A stretch of 64,000 nt of DNA from Liriodendron chinense (Eukaryota > Streptophyta > Magnoliopsida > Magnoliales > Magnoliaceae). Location of the stretch: positions 4,358,372 through 4,422,371 of the forward strand of contig ML058407.1 of the NCBI GenBank assembly GCA_003013855.2. Reading direction: 5' to 3'. Positions 9,061-19,054 of the stretch are shown here, piece by piece; position 1 is the first letter of the stretch, and the number at the start of each line of letters is the position of its first letter. The translations under genes and the position numbers were made by a program. The notes under the pieces are model-generated. The model had not been told where the DNA came from and did no database searches. It was given only the letters and a program-made list of their open reading frames with translations.

Positions 9061-12000
9061 GCTATATACTCAAACTATGCAGTGGCCTACAGGGCCTAAT
9101 GTCGTATATAATGATCCAATGCATGTATGCAAATCACCACCTCTAAGTACAGTGGTCCTGATACGAGCAGTCATAACGCAATCACGTAAGCAATGCAGGA
9201 CTCGGAACTGGTAGCTCGCCCAGTGTGGTAGCTCGCCCAGGCTTACAGCCCCGCCCACATCACACCCGCCCACATCAGGACCGTCCAACACCATACAGTG
9301 ATACCAATACCATCTCTGAAATAGAACATCAACGGGGTCTCACAGACCTCACTACTCACCAGTAGAATGCCAAGGCCTATCTGGTGCAATAGCGGACCTA
9401 CTTACAGCTGGTCAAACTCAACCCCCTTTGCCAACACTCTTCCGGCAGGTTAGGTCAGACCTCCTTCCAAACTGACCACGTGCAGTGGAAAACACCGCCG
9501 TTTGGTATTCGGCATACTGGTGTATGATTCGACCACCCGGTCCTTGAATGGAGCACCCACCTTGGTACCAACGGGTTCAGGGACTTTCACCCAGGGACAT
9601 CTATGGCATCCTGTTTAAAGATCACATATTTTCGGTGTTCCTGCAAACCACGATGGAGCTGTGGTTGCAACGTAGTAACCATGCTATATGCGGCACAAGC
9701 AGACGGTGCGAAATGCAACCATGCATACAAACGTGGGACGACATGCCCGTGCAAGTCTCCAAAGAGTACCATAAAACTATAAGGTCTCAAACACAATGTC
9801 ACCGTCAGCTGGTAATGAACTGCACGACAATCACGACCGATATGGCCGGTTGATACAAGACAATCAGATGAGCTAAGCATTCATGATGCATGAGTCAAGT
9901 ATACAGTATGAGTGCCAACAAGTAGTCCATCTACCACGATGGCAATAAATCAATCAAGTCCAACCTATTTGAGGTATGATTAAGATGAGGGGACACATAT
10001 GAATGATCGAGTCATAGTGCGGGATGTCGCTAGCCAGGGAATCTCGCACCAAGGGCTACAAGGTATGCTAAGCTATTCCTACCATACAGTGTAAGTCAGG
10101 ATGATAGATTCCTGTCTTCAAATAGTCCCATACCTATTGGAGAGGTTTGCGATAGAGAGCACGTGAATTACATTTGCGCGACTACATCTCGAATGCTTTA
10201 TGAATGCGTTTATGCCCTAATGGTCCCCAACTAACAATGGTGATTCGGGATGCATACTCATTACACATGCATGGTGGTCGTCAAAGCATAATATACTATA
10301 TAGATCGCATAAAAGTATTCCAAATAACACTACGTGTGGCAACAGACATACTAAAAATAGCATAAAAAGATAATTCATTTATAATACAAGCAAACATAAA
10401 GAGATAAGACTCTAAATGGATGGTATACAACAACATAGATGGTCCAACAACTGAACGGTGTGGATTAACCTTCAATATTCAGATAACCCAAATGGAAAGG
10501 AAATGATTGAAAACACTACCGACACATCAAAGGTAGAACCTACTTGAGCGGCAAGAGTGGAATACTCAAAATCATGCCGAGACCCATAATCCTGTAGTAC
10601 AGTTGAAATAAACACAATAATGGTCCGTAAAAGGAATGTCATAGAATGGGTCGCAAGATAGACAGGTCATGACAGAGAATCATAAATGGTAGGAAAATCT
10701 GAGATAGATGATCAATACGATGAGGTCCAAAAGGGACAACAGGTCTAACCTTATACTACAAGATAGGCTCCATATAATGGATGGCCTAGATGACATACGA
10801 ACGTCGAGGATGAGCCCCACACTCGCCCTAAAGGTAAACGGACGGTGTGGATGAGATATACACGATATGATGGTCTTTAATAATTGGGTACAAGGGTAGA
10901 AGGGGTGAGTCATATGAGTATACAAGCTGAGTTATCAAGATCAATCAACATGGTGAGTCAACAAGGTGAGTCAATAAGACAGGTTGACAAGGCGGGTCAA
11001 CATGGTGAGTTAACAAGGTAAATTGACAAGACGGTTCAACAGGGTGAGTTTAAGAAGGTAGCCCTGTGACTTGGATCAAGCAAACTCTAAGGATGACCTT
11101 TCAATAAGGGTTTACACAACTAATCATCAAGGTGGGTCCACGGGATGGACAACGCGGTCATTCGAACACGTACACTGAGGTGGTCCTAAGGCCATCCTGT
11201 ACATAACATGCTAGGGTCCATTCATTTGGATGGTTTGGATCAAGCACAACAATTTAGGCGGTCCTTATGGATGGCTGACATACATATCGCACCGTGGAGG
11301 CCAATGGCTGACGTGGATAGAACACATGCATAACAAGATGGACCCGTGGTTGGGGATAACCGCACAAAGGAGTGGGGAAGCCATATACATCAATGGGCCA
11401 CAACAGTTTGGGATTAACCCGATATTTGTGCTTTACCACTAATCAAGTGAGATGGCAACTAAACACCATGGTGGGGCCCGCACACCACACGTGTGGAACC
11501 CTACCCATGGTTGAGTGACTTAAGAACAAGGAGAATGGCAAATAAACATAACAGATGGGTCCTGTAAAGTTTCCAATGGTAGGCATTCAATCACCCTTAT
11601 TTCTACGTGTGGCCCACCCAAAACTGGGCCCCACGCCCCGGCCAAGGTGGACAACAATGTATACAACACATCTATCAAGGTGGGAGCCCAAGATGGGCCC
11701 CATGGCCTTTGGTTGGATGGAAAATTAAACATTACAATGGCCCCAAGGAAGGTTTCAAAGGTGGGCATCAATGACCACTGTTTCCTACAATGTGGTCCAC
11801 CTGAGGTTGGGATTTACCTCATTATGAGGGCCCCCGGCCCTAAAATAATATGGAAAAACAGATGGGCGGCATACATAAAACAGATACATCATGGTGGGAC
11901 CCATAGAGCGTAGCAACCAAATGGGCCCCAAGCATTTTGAATCAAACTAATATTTTTATTTGCTCCTTCATCCATATACATGTGATCTTACGATCAGGTT

Positions 12001-12529
12001 GAATGACAAATACACACCACTGTAGGACCTGGGAAGGTCCCAACGGTGGAAATCATTATTCCCACTATTTCCTGTGGCATGGCCCACTTGAGGTTTGGAT
12101 ATGCTTAACTTTTGGGCTCAGCCACTAAATGAGCTGGAAAAACATATGGACGGAATTGATAAGGCACATACATTATAGGTGGGCCCAATGAGTGGGGCCC
12201 ATTGCCATGCCCAGAGGGCTGCGCCGCTGGGCAGCAGCGTCCCTTGGACGCTGTCTGTCAAGTGGCCAGCTTTCATATTTATATTATTTTTTATTTTTTG
12301 TTTTGTTTTGTTTTTTTTTCTTTTTATATACTTACAAGTGGGGCCCATATGTGTAAGATCCAGCCCATCCATCTCATTGCCCATCACAAGGTGGGCCCAA
12401 GGGAAGAAAATGAAAAGTAAACGAAAAGAAGGGGGGAAGGTTTGCACTCACAATGATGGTTGGACGGTTGGATTGCCGATCGGACGGTCCGGATGATGAT
12501 CGGGGTCCTCCAAGCTAGATCTCCTCCTT

Positions 12530-12740
12530 CAATCTCTCTAACTCTCTCTTTCTCTCTCTTGATCTCCCTCTAAATCTCTCTACTTCTCCCTCTTCTTTCT
12601 CTTCTCTCTCTTCTCTCTCTCTCTCCCTCTCCCTCTCTCTCTCTCTCAAATCTTGGAATTGAGAAGGCCACCCCCCCCACGTATGGCTCTTGTATGGGAA
12701 GAGGGGGGTACATGATGTAATGATGATGATGATGATGATG
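12530..12740. repeat. CT-rich tract and GAT microsatellite near the LTR A1 3' end
   Basis: Almost pure CT sequence at about 12536-12648 is followed by seven to eight GAT/ATG repeats at 12716-12740. The same pair is present at 24190-24300 and 24386-24405 in copy 2. CT tracts in this position often mark the transcription start and 5' leader side of plant LTRs; no TATA box is obvious here. Confidence 0.6.
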
Positions 12741-13421
12741 GGAGAGAGCATGAGAGGTATGGGTTGTGGTTGACTTTTGGAGGTGAGAGAGTGATGGGGT
12801 GGGTATGGTGATGATGGCTAGATAATGATAGGGGTATGGGTGAGGGTGATGGTGATTGAGTTGACATGTTGTTGGGAATTGTGCAAGTGGGGCCCACGCC
12901 ACACGCGCGTTGCGTGGCCCACCTCGAATTGCACAAACGTATGCATCTTACACACCGGGTATCGCAATGGGGCGTGCCGCGCGGCGTTGGAATCGTGGCG
13001 CCCAGCGCGGTCGCAAGGGTACAAGTCTTAGGTCGTTGCGGTACTAAATCAGGGTCGCGATCAAGGCTCGCTAATCTGGTCAGTCCGGGACGTATCGGTA
13101 CCGAAAACTAAACGTACGGAGGGCAATCCAGGGTACGGGTCTTACACGCAGAATGAGTAAGTGCGGGACGCCCATTCGATTCTCGAGATAAGCTGATCGA
13201 GAGTCGCAGATGGATAAATACGGAGCATCTATTCGCAAGGCATCGAGCTCCCATAGCCGATAGTCAGATAAGCAAAACAGAGATTCTCTTCTCGATCTGC
13301 GAGCAGACCTTCTCACGGGTCAGTGAAAAGGATTACATCCGAATGAGCGAGCACTAGGACTCGCGACCATATTCCAACATACGAACAGCTTTTTCTGTGG
13401 CGACACCCTTTAAGCCTTCAG

Positions 13422-13574
13422 TACCAACATCCGATTCCCGTCAAGCAGCTAGTCCAATCCCTCTACGACACCAAGTAGGGCTACACCTAGTTCGGTGGTT
13501 TCCGCCCCGTCGGCGTCTCCTTCCTTTTCGCTGGCTATGACTCCAACTACGGTCTCCAGCTCTACATGAGCAAT
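13422..13574 (+). pseudogene. Captured fragment of proteasome subunit alpha type-4 (PAC1-like) inside the Tat LTR
   Basis: The 51 codons match the segment of the 20S proteasome alpha type-4 subunit around YQxPIPVxQLVQSL, DTK..GYT.FGG, RPxGVSFLFAGYD and LQLYMS. Identity is high over the whole stretch, including the QSL-DTK and GVSFLFAG words that separate this subunit from other alpha subunits. Two Gln positions are now TAG (13464-13466 and 13476-13478), each explained by C-to-T in CAG. No start codon, no other exon and no frame beyond 13574 are present, so this is a non-functional exon piece carried by the LTR. The intact protein is an alpha-ring subunit of the 26S proteasome. Confidence 0.75.
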
Positions 13575-13810
13575 CAGCGTTACTACTACGCCTACCAGCA
13601 GCTCGGATAGGTCGATTTTGGGATCTTCTCTGGTGGTTTCGAATCTCAGGGGATTGCCATCAAGAAACGTGATTGCCAAAATAAGTCATTGGGTTAGATC
13701 TCGCCTTTAAGGATAAGGATCTTAACCCAGGAAATCAGCGGGATCTCAGTATCGTACACGAAATCAACGGGATTTCGATATCTTACGTAACAGATTGGAT
13801 CGCTTCAGAT

Positions 13811-13820
13811 CTATATAAAG
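13811..13820 (+). promoter_or_regulatory. TATA box of the Tat 3' LTR
   Basis: CTATATAAAG lies downstream of the palindromic array, after the captured fragment, and upstream of the U5-like sequence. It is the likely U3/R promoter of the element. Confidence 0.6.
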
Positions 13821-13883
13821 GGATGACTCCATTAAAGAAAAGGGTACACACAATATTCAATCTCTGGCCTATTTTTGCCTGGT

Positions 13884-15504
13884 TGTTGAGCTCTTAATTG
13901 TGCATATTCTAACCCCAATTCTTCACTCATTGTGCAAGGTTTATATGGTTTGTAGGCTAATCCAATGCATGTTTTGTGACTACAGGACTGAGAGTGGCCC
14001 CACAGAATTGAAGATAAAAAGGGCTGATTTAGAACCTGAAATGAAGATCCAAAGAGAGCCGAAGGAAGAAGGGAACAAAGAAAGAAGTAAGGAAAGAAGA
14101 AAGCAGAAGAAAGAAAGGAAGAACACAAGAAGAAAAGGGAGCTGACCGGTCGTGACCGGTCAGCCATGTACATGGGGGAAGTGCTGAAGACATCCGACCG
14201 GTCATGACCGGTCGGACACAGTCACTGGAGGAAGGTTTTACAAGGCCGACCGGTCATGACCGGTCGGCCATGGCTACTGGAGTATAAAGGAAAACGTCCG
14301 ACCGGTCATGACCGGTCGGACAAGCTTGCTGGACTAATGCTTTACAAGGCCGACCGGTCATGACCGGTCGGCCATGCTTGCTGGAATGAACGTGTATTGA
14401 GGCCGACCGGTCGTGACCGGTCGGCCAGGTGTACTGACTTAGAAACTCCTAAGTAACGTCCGATTTTCTCTGCGCTGCGTAAGTGTTACGTACTTTCTCG
14501 ATTCTTCCGAAGTCGTGGAACCTCCAGACTATAAATAGACACCTAGGGATTGTTCCTAAGGTATCCTAGAAGGGTTCAAGCGAGGTTGGAGGCTGTGGAA
14601 GTGAAGATTGGAGTTTCACAACTCCTTTTGGTTTGCTTTGCTGTTTTTATGCTTTTTGTAGTTGTTTCATGTTTCCTTGGATCATGAGCAGCTAAACCTC
14701 TTAGCTAGGGCTAAGAGGTGAAGCTTGTAGTGTATCCAAGATGTTTTAATTCGTAGTTAAGTGGTTTTCAGTTTGGAATTCATGATTATGAACTAAGGTT
14801 TGAAGTTTATACAAGTTTTTAAGTAATTTCTCTTAGTCTTGTGATGACTCATGGATGTTTGGATGAATTACTTATCTTCTTAATTTGTTTGCAACGGTCT
14901 AGACCTGTATGATCCGAGGAATTGGAGTGCGCTCTAGTACCAAGCTCTTCATAAAGGGGCTTCATGCCAAAGTTCTAGTTTTGGTTGATTATCTGGAATA
15001 TGTATGGACTGTGCATATAATTTGAATCCAGTTCAAATCATGATCTAGCCTTGTCTTGTGAGAAGACTTGAGGATGGTTATGATTGGGAATTGGACCTAT
15101 AGAAAAGGTGAATGACCTATGCAATGAGCATGCTCAGATCAGCCTAGAGTTAAGTGAACTTTATGCACAGAACTTACATGTTACAGACTTCTGGTTTAAC
15201 AGTTCTATCATCCGACTAGATAGACCTGACTGGTGATTCTAGTTGAGAGAATGGGAAACCACAGCGGATTGAACATCGAGGATTGCTACAAGTGAATCCT
15301 CGAACCCCTAGTACCTTCTTATAATTGTTTACATTCAATTTAGCTTAAACTGTTAATCACGCACATTCTATTCAAACTTTGATTGTTAGCTTCAATAGAA
15401 ACTTGTGGATGAGTTTGTGACATCCTACATAAGTCCCTGTGGATCGACCTCGGTATTACCGAGTTTATTACTACATCGCAACCCTACACTTGGGGAAGCG
15501 AACA
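13884..15504 (+). mobile_element. Solo LTR, family B (Athila-like, about 1.6 kb)
   Basis: It starts TGTTGAGCTC and ends GGGAAGCGAACA. It is flanked by CTGGT (13879-13883) and CCGGT (15505-15509), a target duplication with one mismatch, and Tat LTR text reads continuously across it. The 3' end wording (GGATCGACCTCGG..TACCGAG..ATTACTACATCGCA) is shared with the Athila-like LTRs at 33256, 37570 and 55786, so it belongs to that group. The TATA box is CTATAAATA at 14529-14537. No protein-coding sequence is present. Confidence 0.82.
14143..14427. repeat. Six copies of a GACCGGTC double palindrome in U3
   Basis: GACCGGTCATGACCGGTC (or with GT in the centre) appears at about 14143, 14190, 14246, 14297, 14350 and 14403, roughly every 50 bases and about 100 bases upstream of the TATA box. 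Each unit is a palindrome made of two 8-bp palindromes. Confidence 0.85.
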
Positions 15505-15665
15505 CCGGTCATTCTTCTTCTTGCTTTGGCCTGACTTAAGCATCGGAGGGCTAACGGCTGGACGCCAGCCACCATTCGTTGCTTTCTGTCTTCTTTCAGG
15601 TCCGGCGGAGGAAAGTATCTGTTGGAGAGAAGGTGAATGTCCGGAGGATCCAGTTACGAAATCTA

Positions 15666-15929
15666 ACGTTAACATACTCCGTATATGAGCAATTAGGTCT
15701 TGGTGAATTAAAACCTACCAAAACCACGTTGCAACTTGCTGATAGATCCATTCATGTACCGAGAGGGATAGTTGAGGATGTGCTAGTCCAAGTTGACAAA
15801 TTCTACTACCCGGTAGATTTCATCGTCTTGGACACACAACCGGGTATGGATGCTAGCACCCAAATACCGGTGATTCTAGGCCCCCCCTTTCTTGCTACAT
15901 CAAACACAATTATAAATTGCCGGAATTAG
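15666..15929 (+). pseudogene. C-terminal part of Athila aspartic protease domain
   Basis: YEQLGLGELKPTKTTLQLADRS, VDKFYYPVDFIVLD and ILGPPFLATSNTIINCRN are hallmark Athila protease-region words, also found at 44606-45298 on the minus strand. The catalytic Asp region upstream is missing at the truncation. The TAG at 15927 interrupts the usual CRNGLMQLSF junction, and the same frame continues. Confidence 0.8.
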
Positions 15930-15932
15930 TTA

Positions 15933-16950
15933 ATGCAATTGTCCTTTGAAAACATTACATTGGAGGTTAATGTGTTCCATTTGGGCAAAAGGCATAGGGA
16001 TGATGATGATGTCCACGAGGTTGATATGATTGAATCAGTCGTGGAAGAGGAGTTCGCCTTAAATCAGAATTTTGATCCTCTAGATGTTGTTAGCTTCGAT
16101 CCTTTTGAGGATTGGGATGACAATGATGGCCCCCATGAGGTAAACATGATAAAATCTATGGAAGATGGGGAGTTTTTCCAACATGATCTACCTAGAAGCT
16201 TAGGGACATGTTTGACACACTCCAAGATGAATTCAACTCTATCATTAATGAGATCTTGGAAGTGTCAATTTCTGAAAATTTACTTAAAAATTCACCAAAT
16301 TCTGATTTACATAAATTTGTTATGCAGGAATTGGAAGAATTGGTGCTTGACTTGCCTACAGAGAGGCCAATTTTTGAAAGTGTAGAGGTTGAGGACCCAC
16401 TTCAACCTGTTTAGCGTATTTTGAAGATTGGGATGATCCCATGATTAAGGACATAGTGTATGCCTTGAAGGAGACCCCTCCGGTGCCTAAAAAGCTTCCT
16501 TTCACAGAATGCCAAACTGAAAAATCAATTGTGGAAGCATTAGTGAAATCTGATTTTATGGAGATCATATCGACTTGTGAAGAAGAAATACAAATCTCCA
16601 CATCTCTTTGGGTTGCTCAAACCAAAGAACACAACTTTTGGAATGACCCATACTTGAATGATTTTTGCCTAGACAGGAAGGAAAGGAGATCCATCTTCAA
16701 TAATTTCCAACCAATGCAATTATCCTTTCCTAGTACATGTGACAATTTTATTGAGGAACCTGCTGAAACCTTTCAACAGGATTTTCAATGGGTTAGAATG
16801 ATTAATGTCACCAATGTACTTTCCAAAGCAGGATGGTGGATAGTTCTACTGAAAAATTTGTTACACCACTTGATGATCCTGCTCAACTTTGTCCTTTTGG
16901 ATGATATAATGCTGATTAATCTCCTAGTCTGATGGAGATTCTCTTTCTAA
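15933..16950 (+). pseudogene. Acidic ORF of Athila-like non-autonomous element (protease-RT linker related)
   Basis: It continues in frame from the protease (LMQLSFENITLEVNVF, then DDDDVHEVDMIESVVEEEF, and FDPFEDWDDNDGPHEVNMIKSMEDGEF) and is then broken by frame changes near 16200 and 16415. A second open block (16441-16932) is again Asp/Glu-rich. In another frame near 16830-16905 it ends with TEKFVTPLDDPAQL, matching EKFIKIHEDPAQI at about 36377-36415 in the other non-autonomous element. The acidic linker between protease and RT of Athila Pol is the closest relative I can see. Function is unknown. Confidence 0.6.
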
Positions 16951-18098
16951 AAGGATAACTTCGGTTTTGTTTATTGCTCTAAGTAGGATTAGGTCTAGTT
17001 TGTTTTTTTTTCTTCTATTTTAGTTCTACTGTTTTAGTGGATTTAGTTGTCGGAGTTGTACACTTCTATGATCGACTCTCTCAGGTACTGTTTTTCTCAC
17101 TCTCTTGTATTTTACCATTGCTCTCATGTTCATGCTCATTGCATATCTTTTTACATTAAGGACAATGCAAGATTTGGTTAGGGGTGAGATGAGATTCCTC
17201 ATCTAGCAGTTTGTAACATTTCGAGCATCATACGTGCAAATTTTTTTGAATTTTTGACAAATTCAAAACTCTTTTAGAAAACCTTATTTTTATGCATTCG
17301 AGATGATACGAGTATAAGAAAAGGAGAAACGAAGTGAGTGATGTTGCAAGTCTTGAACTACTCTTAATATAATGGTTTTATATGTGAATTGCCCTATTTA
17401 TGTGATTGATAGAAAATTTGAACACTTCTACACCTAGTTCACATTACACGATTTTCATGGTTTGAAAGGATTATGTGATTTGTGGATTGGCTAGAATTAG
17501 ATTTGAGGTGTTGAGGAACCAAGCCGGGTACTTTGTCCATCCTTGTCCATGGGAAAATAACATTAGATATGGATTTTTAAAAATCCTATCTAATGTAAAA
17601 GAAAAAGGAAAATGAAGGATGAAAATATGGGAATGATGGAGAAAATGGTGGAAAATTCTGAAAAGGGCTACCTATTACCAACCGGGGGATGGTTTACCCA
17701 TAACCAAAGCCGAAAATGGGACGTAGTGTGAAAGCCGTCGGAAGGATAGTAAGGCAAATTCTTGTCATAGGCTTGTTGTTGATCTGTACACCTTGAGATC
17801 TATAGTTTAGTTAATCTAGGAAGAAGATGATCTTGGAAACTCATGAGATGAGCTACCACTATGCACATTAGGTTGAATTTTGTTCAAAGTTCTTCTATCT
17901 ATCAAGCAATCAGCGGGAATTCTATATGAACACTTTTTATGTTTTGAGAGTTTAAGGTTGCAACCTCTATCGCCCAGTTTCTTTAATTTTTGTGCTTGTA
18001 TGTCTTGGAATGAATAAAAGTATTGTTTTTGAAGGAGAGTTGGTTTTGGAAAATTGAACTTGTTTCACGCATGTTTTGCTCGGGACTAGTAAAAAGTT
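16951..18098 (+). other. Athila-like 3' non-coding region
   Basis: No ORF is supported. Landmarks are shared with 36430-37556 (plus) and 31938-33250 (reverse): CTCATTGCATATCTTTTTAC, GACAATGCAAGATTTGGTT, CATTTCGAGCAT and a final CATGTTTTGCTCGGGACTAG before the polypurine tract. This long conserved untranslated block is typical of Athila elements. Confidence 0.65.
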
Positions 18099-18110
18099 GG
18101 TTGGGGGGTG
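18099..18110 (+). promoter_or_regulatory. Polypurine tract of the Athila-like element
   Basis: GGTTGGGGGGTG lies immediately before the LTR start TGTTAAACC. The same tract precedes the LTR at 37570 and, in reverse, the one ending at 31924. Confidence 0.75.
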
Positions 18111-18363
18111 TGTTAAACCTCCAGATATATACATGTCCTACCCCATTACATCACATTATGTGCATGGTTTGTATGCTTAAAAGACTCATCTAATGCTTGT
18201 TTTGTGAATGTAGGATTGAGAAAGAGACTTTGCACAAATGTTAGCTAAAAGAGCATATTTAGGAGCCCCTGAATGAAGGCCCAAAGTGGACCAAAGAAGG
18301 AAGAAGAAAGAGGGAGAAAAGAGAAGAAAGAAAGGAAGAAAAAAGAAAAAGAAAAACAGAGGT

Positions 18364-18600
18364 CTGACCGATCAAGACCGGTCAGCCAAGGGAGCCACGA
18401 TCGGTCAAGGCCGATCGATCACCTCTGCTGTCCCCCTCTCTGGAACGTTGGACCAAGGATTAATTTGGTCCGATCGGTCAAGACTGGTCGGCCAACAGGT
18501 TGGGCCCCTCTCTGTGCACGCTGGACTACACTCCAATAGGTCCGATTGGTCAAGACTGCTTGGCCAACCCAGTCCGACCGGTCACGACCAGTCGGCCATG
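18364..18600. repeat. Decayed GACCGGTC palindrome array in U3
   Basis: Five degenerate units of the palindrome (GACCGATCAAGACCGGTC, CGATCGGTCAAGGCCGATCG, CGATCGGTCAAGACTGGTCG and others) occupy the U3 part just upstream of the TATA box at 18698. Most differences from the unit at 14190 are C/T or G/A transitions. Confidence 0.7.
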
Positions 18601-19054
18601 CATAAACAGTGCTTTTTAATTGGAGATCCGATTTTTTCTGTGCAAGTGCGTAATGCTACGCACTTCTGGAAGTTTCTAAGGAGGTAGAGCCTCCCCACTA
18701 TAAAAGGACACCTAGGGTCTCTTCCTAGGGGATCATAGAAGCTGAGGAACTTCGTGGGAGGTGAAGAGAGCCGTCGTGGAGCGTTTGCAACTCTCTCGAA
18801 TCCGGGTATTTATGTTTTTTATTTTTTTTATTGAGTTTTAGTTGAAGTATGACAATGCTCGGCTAAAATCTCTCAGCTAGGACTGAGAGGTGAAGCTTGT
18901 AGCCAATTTCATGTTTAATTCAGTTTGATTCAAGTAATTTCACTTTAAGTTTGAATTTTGAATGTTCTAGTTCATATAAAGTTGATATTTTTAGAAGTTT
19001 TATGAGAGTTCATGTGCTTCGGACATGGATTCCTTGCAATTCTCTGAGATTATC

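Larger units (their letters stand above)
8408..13146 (+). mobile_element. Solo LTR, family A copy 1 (about 4.7 kb)
   Basis: It begins TGTCACGCCCC, ends GGGTCTTACA, and is flanked by the perfect 5-bp duplication CGCAG (8403-8407 and 13147-13151). It contains no retroelement protein motif, PBS or polypurine tract, so a solo LTR left by LTR-LTR recombination is the simplest reading. The TGTCACGCC..TTACA ends are like those of long LTRs of Tekay/Del-type chromoviruses; with no internal domain present this is only a suggestion. The content is non-coding: short tandem repeats near 8.93-9.06 kb, many GTGGGNCCCAC motifs at 11.1-12.4 kb, a CT-rich tract and a GAT microsatellite near 12.5-12.74 kb. Copy 2 is at 19055-24797. 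Confidence 0.85.
1..15655 (+). mobile_element. Tat-lineage Ty3/gypsy LTR retrotransposon (partial, interrupted)
   Basis: The order gag, protease, RT, two RNase H domains and integrase, followed by an antisense ORF, a polypurine tract and an LTR, is the layout known for the plant Tat group (Ogre/Retand relatives). The second, archaeal-type RNase H and the extra ORF between pol and the 3' LTR are the diagnostic traits. The 5' LTR, leader and start of gag lie before base 1. The 3' LTR begins at 8198 and can be followed through two later solo-LTR insertions to about 15655, where sequence changes to Athila protease. That right edge is not a clean LTR end, so the 3' flank is probably deleted. The copy cannot be autonomous, because pol has a stop and a frameshift. 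Confidence 0.88.
8198..15655 (+). mobile_element. 3' LTR of the Tat element, split by two solo LTRs
   Basis: The LTR starts TGTTATAGG at 8198. Its own sequence is 8198-8407, 13147-13883 and 15505-about 15655; the rest is two later insertions. It holds a 58-bp palindromic array (U3), a captured proteasome fragment (13422-13574), a TATA box at 13811 and a U5-like part with GACTTAAGCATCGGAGGG, wording typical of Tat LTRs. The right terminus cannot be fixed, because Athila protease sequence starts at about 15656 with no TG..CA end or target duplication. Confidence 0.75.

Noticed and set aside
12515..12751. ORFs of Arg/Glu or Ser/Leu repeats over CT and GA tracts (also 42381-42644 and 50584-50877)
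   Set aside because: Low-complexity translation of microsatellites without conserved domain or codon structure.
8408..13146. Reading solo LTR A as a complete LARD-type element
   Set aside because: No PBS, polypurine tract or internal LTR pair was found; only one TG..CA pair with a target duplication. A solo LTR is simpler.
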